From the NCBI RefSeq assembly GCF_051014685.1, contig NC_135052.1, positions 8,895,105 through 8,959,104 of the forward strand: a DNA stretch of 64,000 nucleotides. The letters run 5' to 3'. Below are positions 54,096 to 64,000 of the stretch, one piece after another. A model generated the notes under the pieces. It was not told where the DNA came from and did no database searches. It was given only the letters and a program-made list of their open reading frames with translations. The stretch is from Ptiloglossa arizonensis. Lineage: Eukaryota > Arthropoda > Insecta > Hymenoptera > Colletidae. Numbering within the stretch: the first letter of the stretch is position 1; each line of letters opens with the position of its first letter. The position numbers and the translations under genes are program-made.

Positions 54096-57000
54096 TGTTC
54101 TTTTGTGCTCGTCATCCAACGAACAGCGAGACACAACGAGTCGCGTTTGTCTGCAAAATATCATTAATCTTATTGAGATTCGTGAAACGAATAATTTAAA
54201 ATATTATTGGGCTTACCCCAATATTTTCGTGTACAGGATAATTAGAAGATTCGATGTACTGGATAAAAAGTACGTCGTGTTATTTGAAAGATAAAGTACA
54301 AGTGCAAACTGCATTATTATGTAAACAGGATAAAATAATTAATTCTTTTAAATTATTGAATCTTATGGGAATTAAAAACTTCGTAATTATACACTGTATC
54401 TTGAATAGTATTATAGTTGTGTTCGATTTTACTGAGCACGTGTCAAATCGAATATTTATGTATTTTTCGTTTGTTTGTTTTTTTTTTTAACTATCTTACA
54501 GGTATTCTAAAAAGAAAGATCGAATTCTGGTTAAGGGAAATCAGGTATTACGAGTCGATAGAAAGTGAACAGTGTCGAGTAATTTTTGTTTGGTAACAAG
54601 TCTCTCGAAGTCTAATTAAAACGTCCGATCCAATACAACTCGTAATTCTTTTTAGAAATGATTTTTCTTCCTATCCATAATATCTAATAATGGCCACTCC
54701 TAGCACTTTCTAAAAAAGGAAATAGATGCACGTAGCTGAGGTACAAAAATGGTTATAATTCAGGGGCATAATGAAATAAGAGCATATGTTTGTACGAACA
54801 GTTTTCATTGTTTCTGTGCCCCTAATTCACCGCAAAAGTTGGTCCCTAACGTTATGTTACACCCTCCTTTTACGGAGAAATTTACTGCCCCGAATATACG
54901 ATGACGGCTCTAAACGTACAGAGATCGAAATGTAAAAATGAACTATTTTTCATTGGAAGTATCCCTCTCTAAAAAAAATGATTTTGAAAATCAGTCAACT
55001 GCATCTACATTTTTTTGAAACTTAACAGATTAAATTATGCTATAGACACTGTATATATAGAGCAATGCAAAAATAACAGGGCATTTGTAGATTTTAATGT
55101 TAGAGGAGAAAACTTTTCGTAAGTTATTTTATGCAGAATGTATAAATTTTTACAAATTACTTTTATATAGACGTTTAGCTTAAATTCTAGGAAAAAATAA
55201 TGATAAATTTATAAAAGTACAATAGTGTTTAAAAATGAATATAATATGATATTGACAATGAGGAAACTTTGGTGCTGCATCAATTAATTAGGAAAAATTA
55301 AAAACCGAAAAATTCATATCACAATTAGCGCACAATAAGTATATAATATCCTTATAGTGCATACATTAAAACATTTTCCTTAAAATGTCTCTTGTACGGA
55401 GTGTTCAAACTCTATTGATTACTATAAATAAAAGAGAAATAACAACAGTACGTTCTCAAATCTCATTACTGCAAATTAAGTGTTAAAGTGCAAACATTTT
55501 TTTATATTATTGTTACCACAGAAAACACGATTAAATACAAAATCCATACATGCCTACCTTTAGACGCGAAACAACGATCCACTTCCCAACACGATTTCTA
55601 GTAGACTAACGTAACATCTTCCAGTTAGAATACACTTCCTATGTGCGTAGATAAAATCATTTAAGTGATTAGTTACGATGAATTGCACAAGTAGAGCTTT
55701 TATGAATTAAAAGAACAACACAGATAATCAGAAAATTAATAAATGAAAACGTTATTTTATCGTATAAATATTTTAGTTTAAGGTTAAACTGACTATATTT
55801 TAACACGTATTGTTGAGATTCATCGTTACAAAGTCAGAGGAAGAACATTATCGATGGAGCATATAATTAACTTCTATTCTCGTCCACCTTGTATGACGAC
55901 TCCGGCAGTTCTGATGAGACAATAAAGCCATACCTAACATACAGGATAGCTCGGATATTCAATAGAAATTTGTACCTCATGAACTGAAGTACCGACCTCG
56001 TGAAAAATCACTGTTTTCGCAGCGCACTCTGTGTTAAAAGATGATAAGTCTGTAAACTATATCCAACTCAATTATCGAAGTCGATAAATGTAGAAAACTC
56101 GTTTTCGTAGCACAGACGAAATAGAAGACAAACGTTTCGTGTTATGAAATTTGGTATTCGACAATCAGAAATATCAGCTATATCAAATATGAATGGTTCT
56201 GAAGTGACCTTTTTGTTTAATAACAGTGATTCTGACAACTATATTCGACTGAATTACAGAAGACAATAAAAGTAGTAAACGTAGGAAACTCGTCCCAAGT
56301 ACCTGTATTATACGAAGTTTCATTAAATCTAAGAGTTTGAAAATATTCTAACAATATGTTCCACTCATCCTCACAGATGGCGCTTGAAATATTTTAGTAA
56401 TACGAAACAAAATATTTTCAAAGCTCCAGGTGTCTTTACGGTTTAATAAAATTTTCCATTGATTTAACATTTGTTTAATCCTGATAATTTACCCGATACG
56501 CGTAGAAGTTGCGCGTTATGCATAAAATAGCCAAAATTTAATCGATTATTTCTCTAAATTGAAAGTATGTAAAATAAATTACATTTCTGATGTACTAGCG
56601 TGTAGTGTAGTAATAGTTTCTTAGCCAGCATGTGTACATTTTATGTGTATCACGCATACCAATCGTTGCTCCAATGAAGTTGGAGAAGTTACGGTTGGAG
56701 TTAGTGTTATAGATGAGAACTGTTCGTGGCTGAAATTAGTGTTGCGAATAACCAAGCGCCTTGGGGAGCTACTTCGTTTTATATTCTTCGATTTCAATTT
56801 GTATAAGTCTATTAATACATTAAATAAGTTTCTAATAAAGAGTGTGTAAGTGTATTTTTTATTAAAAATACAGATTTACTACGAAACAATAATTAAAGAA
56901 TTTAAAAGACCGAAGATCGAGACTCTATGTGAATCTGGAATAAAACGTATTATGAAAATTACTATAAGATATGGAACTTGAGTTTCATTGTTCATTGAAA

Positions 57001-57953
57001 ACATATCTCATGGAATTTTATTTAAAGTTTTTGAATTTATGTTTCAGGAAAACATCGTGGAATTAATTATGAAAACAAAAAGAATGCATAGTATTCTCTT
57101 ATATTTTGTTTAGATGTTTCTATAGGTAGGTTATACATAAAAATACATGCATGATTAATGAATTTAATGGCCACTATAGGAAGCTAGTTTGTAAGAAAAA
57201 GAAACAAATACTGCAGTGTCTAATTAATTTTTTGAGTGGAAATAAGGAATATTGCCTGCATCAGGTCTCTGTGACAAACTTAGCTTTAACAAGCTATGTC
57301 CTCATACATTATAACTTATGTTCTTACCATATATAACAGTACTGAATGATAATTCAACAATGGATACCATTCTTTGTTGGTGTGTTAATTACAGGGTGAA
57401 AACAAATGAATGTGTTAACCATTGTATACTTACATGTTGACAAATACTTATCTTGTTATTTTTATGTAACAGGTTAACCTGTTACATAAGGTAAATTGTG
57501 TCAATACCACAAATTTATACAATTTTGAAGAGGTGAGTCTTCCAATGAAACTAGCACATATTTCTCTTAAGAATTGTGGGTATCTTTGTTCTATTTATAA
57601 AGTGTTGCAATTATTATATTATTTACATTGCCACATCAAACATTAAGACTTTATTATCTCTGGTACTCTGCTTTGTAAAGTTAGTATGAATTATCAATAA
57701 TAATGAATTCGTGAATAAAAGATTATTAAAGCATACTGGATTCAGATGCAACCACCATTACTAAAAATTCATTTGTTTTTGGAAGTTATATTGATAAATA
57801 TGTCTATAGATATTGATTAGGGGGATAGGTAATATTTATACACATTCAATTTTTGACTTTATACACAACAAATTATAGCTGTATGATGATAGAATTTATC
57901 ATTGATAATGTTTATTTTCAGAAAACTGTTAATTGATTTTAATTAACATATTT
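54096..57953. other. Spacer between the first P450 and the transposase gene
   Basis: AT-rich, no coding frame recognised. It contains a short imperfect inverted repeat at 54,757-54,827 and the 28-bp palindrome at 57,462-57,489. I saw no P450 exon fragments left from the duplication. Confidence 0.5.
57462..57489. repeat. Perfect 28-bp palindrome centred on GTTAAC
   Basis: The segment is identical to its own reverse complement over all 28 bases; one arm reads TTATGTAACAGGTT. It lies 465 bases beyond the stop codon of the transposase gene. GGTTAAC-type words also occur at 57,411-57,418 and beyond the gene's other end at 60,102-60,127, so a role as a subterminal site of the element is possible. 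Confidence 0.85.
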
Positions 57954-59878
57954 TCAGTAGTTTGAAACATGCCTGGCATTTTGGAGCTTTTTTCGCTCCA
58001 CTAGTTCTGTAATATTAGGAACAATTGATTGGGATGTACTTAAAATAACTATTGATTTTAAATTGTGATCTGATACTTTAATTCTGCCCATAGATTTTGT
58101 TCGCTTCAAAACTGAAAACAGTTGCTCACAAAGATACGTTGAACCAAACATTGCAATGATCTTTGCAGCACACTTATATAATCGTGGAAATCTACATTGA
58201 TTAAAATTATTGTAAAATTCTAGTAAATTACGTCTTTGTTGAAACTTTTCTTTTAATACTCTATCATGCTTTAAATCTATTAATTCTAATTGAAAATGAG
58301 AAGGAACTTCATTTATATCGATTGAAAATGGTGTTGCTATTATATTAAAATCATTCTCTAGTCTAGCCACATCTTGAAATCTGTATTCAAATTCATCATA
58401 AAGCATTTGTAAAATATTATTGTACCGTTCAAAATTATTGTCGATTGCTATTTCCTGTAACTTAACAAAGTGGCAAGCATTCCCTATGAGTAGCTGCCTC
58501 ATCCATAATTGAAGTTTCATTTTAAATGCACATATGGCATCAAAAAAATCTATAATTATGTTCCCTTTTTCTTGCAAGGATAGATTTAGGACGTTTAAGT
58601 GATCAATGGTATCCGATAGGAATCCTAAGTCCATAACCCACAAATTGTCTTGAAGCTCTGTCACAGGATATCCTGCCATATTCATAAATACTTGAATTTC
58701 GTCGCGGAGTTCAAAAAACCTATGTAAAATTTTTCCACGACTAAGCCAACGCACTTCCGTATGATACGGCAGTTCACCATATTCAGCATCAAGCTCTTCT
58801 AAAAATGTTTTAAATTCTCCACGTGTTGCACCATGACAGCGTATATAATTCATTGTCCGTATGACAAGTGACATCACATTATCCAATTGAACACTTTTGG
58901 ACCACAAATTCTGTTGATAAATAGTGTAATGTATTGCAGTTACTTCATGTGGAACAGCTAAACTTTCCAATTTCACTCGCAGACGGTCCACAAATCCAAT
59001 GTTTTTGTCTACCATTGTAGGAGCTCCACCAGTTGCTACAGAAACTAACTTATTCCACTGTAAATTATTTTGTTCAACTACTTCTTCTACACATGAAAAG
59101 ACATCTTCTCCCGAGGTGTTTTCTCTTATAGAAAAAATATCTAATAGTTCTTCTGTAAGTGATAAATTTTCATCGACACCGCGAATAAACATTGCAAGTT
59201 GCGGTGCTCCTGATATATCAGTACTTTCGTCCAGAATCAGAGAAAATGCACTAAATTTTCGTACGATACTGCTTAGTTGTTCAGTAACGTCATTAGCCAT
59301 TTCATGAATGCGGCGCTTAATAGTATTGTGTGACAAACCAATACATTCAAATTTGTTCACCTGTTCTGGACACACTTGTTCTGCTGCTGCTAGCAAGCAA
59401 TGTTTTACAAAATTGTCATTCAAGAAACATCGTGAAGATTTTGCAGTTTCCAAGGCAATACGATAACTTGCTCGAATAGTAGCTTCATTAGTTGCACTAT
59501 TGTCGTCCTATAAGCCAAATGGTAATTTAGCATACTACAATACTTTATACTTTTCAAGAAATGACAATGATGAAACTTTCTGATAGGTAAGCTATAACTT
59601 ACTTCTTCAAATATGTCTTCTACTTTTATCAATTTGGATTTTAGTCGTATAATTTCTGCAAATCGTTCATCACCTGTGAAGCGTGCATATTCCTTGGCAT
59701 GGTATGTGTTGTAATGTCGTTGAAGATTATATTTTTTCAATTGATTTAAGCTTTTTAAACATACTAAACATTTGGCACTACCTTCGTGCTCTGTACATAA
59801 GTATGCTTCTTCCCACGAAGGGTTGAAATATACAACTGGACTTGCTGCTTGTCTTTTCGATACAGATGCTTCAGCCAT
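57954..59878 (-). CDS. hAT-superfamily transposase, ZBED/GTF2IRD2-like, open frame with altered core motifs
   Basis: Two exons, 59,603-59,878 and 57,954-59,507, are joined across a 95-base intron with a GTAAGT donor and TTATAG acceptor in phase 0. They encode 609 residues without stop or frameshift. A BED-like zinc finger is near the N-terminus (CLVCLKSLNQ, then NLQRHYNTYH). The hAT core follows with LILDESTDIS carrying the first catalytic Asp, EVRWLSRG, and the C-terminal dimerisation segment GSTYLCEQLFSVLKRTKS carrying the Glu. Two core motifs depart from the family: ATGGAPTM in place of the usual TDGAP, so the second catalytic Asp is Gly, and HYTIYQQNL in place of the usual Cys- and His-containing block. 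The frame is open but probably unable to transpose. It may be a recently dead copy or a host-adopted one. The start is the first ATG; an earlier TTG extension is unlikely. Confidence 0.85.
59508..59602 (-). other. Short intron in the transposase gene
   Basis: The 95-base intron between GAA-GAA and GAC-GAC. Read through it, the frame would continue into unrelated residues and a stop, whereas removing it joins the BED-finger region to the transposase core as in related proteins. Confidence 0.8.
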
Positions 59879-60442
59879 AGCTACACTATTGCACTTTACC
59901 CAACACACTTTCAAATTTAAGTTAACTATAACTGTATTAAGTGGTAAAATTAATTATATTAAATATAAAAATGTTGTGTATTGTTATAGAATTGAAATGA
60001 GTTGGGTGACAAATAATATTTCTTTCAGATTTGGAATAATTAATATTTTTTATTATATACACTTTGTGTACATACACATCTTTCCAATTCTGTTTTGACG
60101 CTAACTGCAGTTAACCACAGTTAACAGCATCAGTGCATGTTTGCTGACGCTCGCCCTAGTTCCGGTTCGAACCGCTAGCGGTGTGCCACAAGCCTTGCGG
60201 GCTCTGTTCGCTTTCTGTCCAACGGCGCAGGACGCTACGCATGGTAGTAGGCATGGTCTACTTAAAAAATAACTTCTGTTTTAAAACTCCCTGTGATATA
60301 CACAAAAAGGTTCGTAAACAAAAAGTTTCTTCTTTAATTTAGATTTGACACTTAATTTTTGTTAATTATTTACAATATTAAGAGATCATGGATTTATATA
60401 ATATTGAAGTATATTAGAGAGAGGTCAATAACCTATGATAAA

Positions 60443-60713
60443 TTGTCCAACAAGATTTTTGCCTTCTAATAATCAATGGATGATCCTTGTAACACCACAC
60501 TCTCCAAACAAGAATCCGGATTTAGCCGAATTACTGTATCACCCAATTACATGTATTACCCAAAAAAAATTTACAAAATCTCGTGTTCTTCAAAAACTGG
60601 GGGTGATACAGTAATTCGGCTAAATTCGGATTCTTGTTTGGGGAGTGTGGTGCTACAAGGATCATCCATTAGTTATTGGAAGGTAGTAAGAAAGTGTTAT
60701 TTTGTTGGACAGT
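60443..60713. repeat. Foldback element: long inverted repeat of about 270 bp
   Basis: The left arm (60,443-60,544) and right arm (60,601-60,713) are inverted copies around a 56-base loop. The inner 70 bases match almost perfectly: CCGAATTACTGTATCACCC at the loop end of the left arm is exactly complementary to the right arm. Beyond the ATGGATGATCC word the arms stay alignable out to TGTCCAACA but with more mismatches and small gaps. Such a structure fits a foldback MITE or a hairpin-RNA source. No coding potential. Confidence 0.85.
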
Positions 60714-60965
60714 GTTACTGGTTTTTTAGTTTGGAAGTTATAGGTATTAGATAATTATAGCTGCATAAACAATACATATATATATTTATATATATAATAT
60801 GTGTGTGTTTTAACAATTTAATTAAATTATATCATTCTATAAAACGTTTTTACAGTCTTCACGGTATTTTAAAAAAATCATAAACAACTTTATCTATATT
60901 TTATGTTCTACTTTATAAAAGTATAAGAAATATTCCTATTTTATTCATTTTTATTATACTAATAC

Positions 60966-61015
60966 ACACACTCACGTACGTACCTAAGTACCTACGCACG
61001 CACGCACACACACGC
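60966..61015. repeat. CA/CG microsatellite
   Basis: An imperfect ACAC, ACGC and ACGT run just beyond the 3' end of the second P450 gene. Confidence 0.75.
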
Positions 61016-61125
61016 GAACCATTTTTTCTTAAAATATTTAAAAACTTTAATCATGTTTTAAATGAAAAATTTGTTCAACGACTAATACCATTGCTAGCAT
61101 TATTTCTTCGTACAATACTGTTAAT

Positions 61126-63983
61126 TTAATTTTCCACTTTACTCATCTTTAAATGTATTCCTCCTTTTGGACTCAATACAAGGGAAACTGGATTGGGCAC
61201 ATATGGTATTCCTGTTTTTTCACAAACGTCGAATCTAAAATTTTGTAACATTTTTATCAGTCCGAGTTTGGTTTGGTAAATTGCGAAGCGAGCTCCTATA
61301 ACAAGAATTAAAAATACTGTCATATACATAAACATCTGAAAGGTGTGTAAAATAATACAATATATTCAATTTTTATTTCCGATACAGCATTCAATTTTAC
61401 TCCTAACACGTGCAAAGTTGAACGCATTAGATGCAACGTAATCAGACAATTTTCAGAAATGATCTGATCACCATAAACTATGAACAATTGTTAGAAATTG
61501 TCCTAATATTTGTTATTGAAATTACCGATGCAATTTCTTGGTCCATCGCCAAAAGGTAAAAAACTCATGGGGTGTCTTGCAGCAACTGCATCCTCATTAA
61601 ATCTTTCAGGGTCGAAAATCTCTGGATTTGGATAAATATTATGGTCATGCTGAATTGCATATACGGGAACAAATACCATAGTATTTTTTGTAATTGATAC
61701 ATTTGTACCATTAAAGGTGTAATTTTGATTACATCGTCTCTTTAATAACATTCCTGGTGGATATTTCCTAAGCGTTTCTGTAAAAACAAGTAATAAATAG
61801 ATATTCGTGTAATTAAGTAACATACAAAATAAAATATTTAATTTATTTTTGCAGTGAATAAAAGTAGCTAATTAGACTAATACGGAAACAATTTTTTGTT
61901 TAGTAAATCAAGAACAAAATTAGGGCCCGTATACGAGCGTTTGTACCAATTTACATTAAAATATAGTATTTATCTTATGTTTAGTAAGATAAACGTAAGT
62001 TATTTTACTAACATTATTTATCTTACGTTTAGTAAGATAAACGTAAGTTATCTTACTAACATTATTTATCTTACGTAAGATACGGATAATATTGTATATT
62101 ATTGCAATCGTGGCAGAAATTATTTACTCATCAAGGTTACTAAGCTATTAATTTCCACTATATCGTTTTTCTACTTTGTTGCTTCGTTCGACGTCCCTTA
62201 TTTTTACGTTTCCTCTACGTGTGCTTAAAAGATAGAATGCGAAACGCAACAGACCCACGTTATGTATCTCACAAATGCAAAGTATGCCGAAAAGTTTGTG
62301 TTAAATTTTCGGGCTACGTAATATAAAATTTATTCATTTTCGAGTTAGAAGGACATCAAATGTTCTTTGCATTCTAATATGAAATAAAAATGGAAATTGA
62401 TAATGATTAATTCGTACATTCAGTTTGCTACATAAAGTTAAATGCTTTGTATACATCGTGTATAGTTATAAACACTAGAGCAAATGTAGCTTTAATTTCG
62501 TTGCAAACTTATCGAAGAAACAAGTTGCTTAATATCATTGACCTTATTGATATGACCCGTTGTTCTGAGCTAAATAAAATAATAATTATCTTTCTAAAAT
62601 TCGTAAGAAACGCGTATTTCTTGTTATACAGAGTATAACGCAGTAAAATTGTGTCGTATGTCTCAAAATCATTATAAAGATGTGTTAGAGCAACAAGACA
62701 CGTCTAGATTCTAAAAAGAAAAATTCTATTCCATCGGCAATACAGGTAATACGTAAGAAATATTTACAATAACGTACGCTTACCTTTAAATACCTTGTCT
62801 AAAAATTTCATTTCTTTTACAACCTCGAATTTGAAATCTCCGTTATTTTTGGCACTGTAGTCTCTAATTTCTTTTCGTAGCTTATTTTGTATTTCAGGAT
62901 TCAGGGCCATTTCGTAAAGAGTGTGACCAATTGTTGTTGAAGACGTTTCAAAACCAGCCGCGAAAAATGTGAAAGCTTGAGCAGTGAGTAAATTGTCCGT
63001 CAATTCTGGAAAATTGTATAAAATACAAATTAAATGTCTACCGATCACATCGTCGTCGACGATATTAATTTCGTGATCGTTAAAGCTTCGATACTATAAT
63101 AGTAATAATAATTATTTATTTACGGATACAAACCTTTAATATTCGGTACACCATGCATACAATTTTGTTTATTTCGTGATCGTTTCTTAAAGCAAGACGA
63201 CATATGGAACAATTTTCTGTTTATTTTAAATTTGTATTTCGGTACAAGTAAAAATACTTTTTTCTTAAATCTCAGTCTTGAATGACACACTTCGACAGAA
63301 CATTTATAGTAAAAAAAAACTTCAAGTAATTTGTGTATTCGTATCAATTTTTCTATTACGATTATTTCTTTAATCACAGTAAACGTCGAATCTATCCCGT
63401 TCAATACGAACATACATCCTATTTAAAAGTAAAATTATTTAAATTCAATATACTTGCCGATATTTTGCAGCTTCTCCGGTTGGTCCTTCAGTTCCATGAG
63501 CATATTTACAAAGTCTGGCCTAACGATGTTATTTTCTTTTCTATACTTCATCGTTTCGGAGATGATTTTCGTGAATAATGTAGTGACTTTTGATATTGGT
63601 AATAAGTAACTAAGCACGTAGAACAGCCATGGCATGGAATTTCTAAGAGATATCCTCGTAAGTCGAAATATGGTAGGCTCAAAGACACTTTTTCCCATTC
63701 GCCGAAATTTACTTTCTTTGTCCGACAATGAGTTCATGTTAATACCAAACGCACAGTCTCCAATTGTGTCGGTTGTGTATTTCGCTGCAATATCGCGGCA
63801 CTCTATAATTTCCCCTTTCTCCACTAATTTCTCCAAGTACTTCTCCAATTGCACCGAGCATTCCTGTATCAGAGGGAACATTTCTTTGATCTTGCCGGAC
63901 GTGAACACTGGTGAAAGCCTTGTTCGTAACGGTCGCCATCTTTCTGTTTCCAAATTGAACAGATTTGCAGATAACGGATCCAC
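61126..63983 (-). CDS. Cytochrome P450, CYP6 family (CYP6AS-like), first exon beyond the window
   Basis: Four coding exons are present: 63,458-63,983; 62,784-63,005; 61,526-61,777; 61,126-61,295. Their lengths (526, 222, 252 and 170 bases) equal those of exons 2-5 of the neighbouring P450, and the phases agree. The first exon, with the membrane anchor and about 112 residues, must lie to the right of 64,000. Hallmarks seen are [35 protein letters not shown] and [11 protein letters not shown], so all catalytic landmarks are intact. The gene ends MSKVEN. The intron after exon 2 begins with GC rather than GT (GCAAGT), where the neighbour has GTAAGT. Role as for the neighbour: probable ER-bound monooxygenase of plant compounds, substrate unknown. 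Confidence 0.92.
61778..62783 (-). other. Intron 3 of the second P450
   Basis: The 1-kb intron, with a GTAAGC donor and TTTACAG acceptor, is much longer than the matching 204-base intron of the neighbour. The extra length includes the 48-bp tandem repeat at 61,971-62,082. Confidence 0.8.
61971..62082. repeat. 48-bp tandem repeat with internal palindromes
   Basis: Units start TATCTTAYGTTTAGTAAGAT at 61,971 and 62,019, and a third truncated unit starts at 62,067. The period is exactly 48, with two substitutions visible between the first two. Each unit contains inverted words (TTACGTTTA with TAAACGTAA), so the array can form hairpins. Confidence 0.85.
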
Positions 63984-64000
63984 CTATGTTTAACAAAAAT

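Larger units (their letters stand above)
59879..61125. other. Spacer with a G+C-rich patch and a foldback repeat
   Basis: Just upstream of the transposase start, 60,090-60,260 is markedly G+C-rich for this region and could be the element's 5' terminal region or promoter. It contains clustered GTTAAC words at 60,102-60,127. The large foldback repeat follows at 60,443-60,713, then TA and CA microsatellites. Confidence 0.5.

Noticed and set aside
59879..59914. Extension of the transposase start by 12 codons
   Set aside because: The extension would begin with TTG; the first ATG lies at 59,878 in a reasonable context.
60155..60185. GGTTCGAACC resembling a tRNA T-loop box
   Set aside because: No A-box at the right distance and no cloverleaf can be drawn; the word is simply palindromic.

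Overview
This is eukaryotic nuclear DNA from an insect, most likely a hymenopteran and probably a bee. It is AT-rich but unusually rich in CpG (many CGA, TCG and CGT words). Genes have GT-AG introns with long AT-rich spacers, and all recognisable proteins are animal proteins: a kinesin-2 motor, CCDC47, a PLCXD lipase, insect CLIP-like/CUB proteins and CYP6-type P450s. The tandem CYP6 genes resemble the bee CYP6AS expansion. The species call is inference from composition and gene content.

Layout. (1) 1-7,300: no coding exon recognised; 3,900-6,060 is a CpG- and microsatellite-rich stretch that could be the long 3' UTR of a plus-strand gene lying outside the window. (2) 7,378-28,524, minus strand: one gene in six exons spread over 21 kb, encoding a 488-residue secreted protein with a six-cysteine CLIP-like module and two CUB-like domains. 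Its introns hold a mariner-type MITE and several degenerate tandem repeats. (3) 28,525-31,905: spacer in front of a divergent gene. (4) 31,906-36,479, plus strand: a five-exon, 1,245-residue protein with two U1-type zinc fingers, RS stretches and a prion-like tail, resembling fly CG7065. (5) 37,893-40,070, minus strand: an intronless KIF3B/Klp68D kinesin-2 motor. (6) 42,443-44,023, plus strand: CCDC47 in three exons, head-to-head with the kinesin. (7) 46,329-48,571, minus strand: a two-exon PLCXD-type lipase. (8) 50,870-54,095 and 61,126-past the right edge, minus strand: two tandem CYP6-family P450s. The first is complete (501 residues, five exons); the second lacks its first exon in this window. 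(9) 57,954-59,878, minus strand, between the P450s: an uninterrupted hAT/ZBED-like transposase gene with one 95-bp intron and altered catalytic-core motifs, with a 28-bp perfect palindrome on one side and a 270-bp foldback repeat on the other.

The genes do not form an operon-like unit. They are housekeeping and detoxification genes in mixed orientation. The two P450s share exon phases and identical lengths in all four comparable exons, so they are a recent tandem duplicate with mobile DNA settled between them. No tRNA, rRNA, CRISPR array or bacterial feature was seen. Exon boundaries were worked out by hand from splice sites, reading phase and family continuity; every complete model closes in frame.
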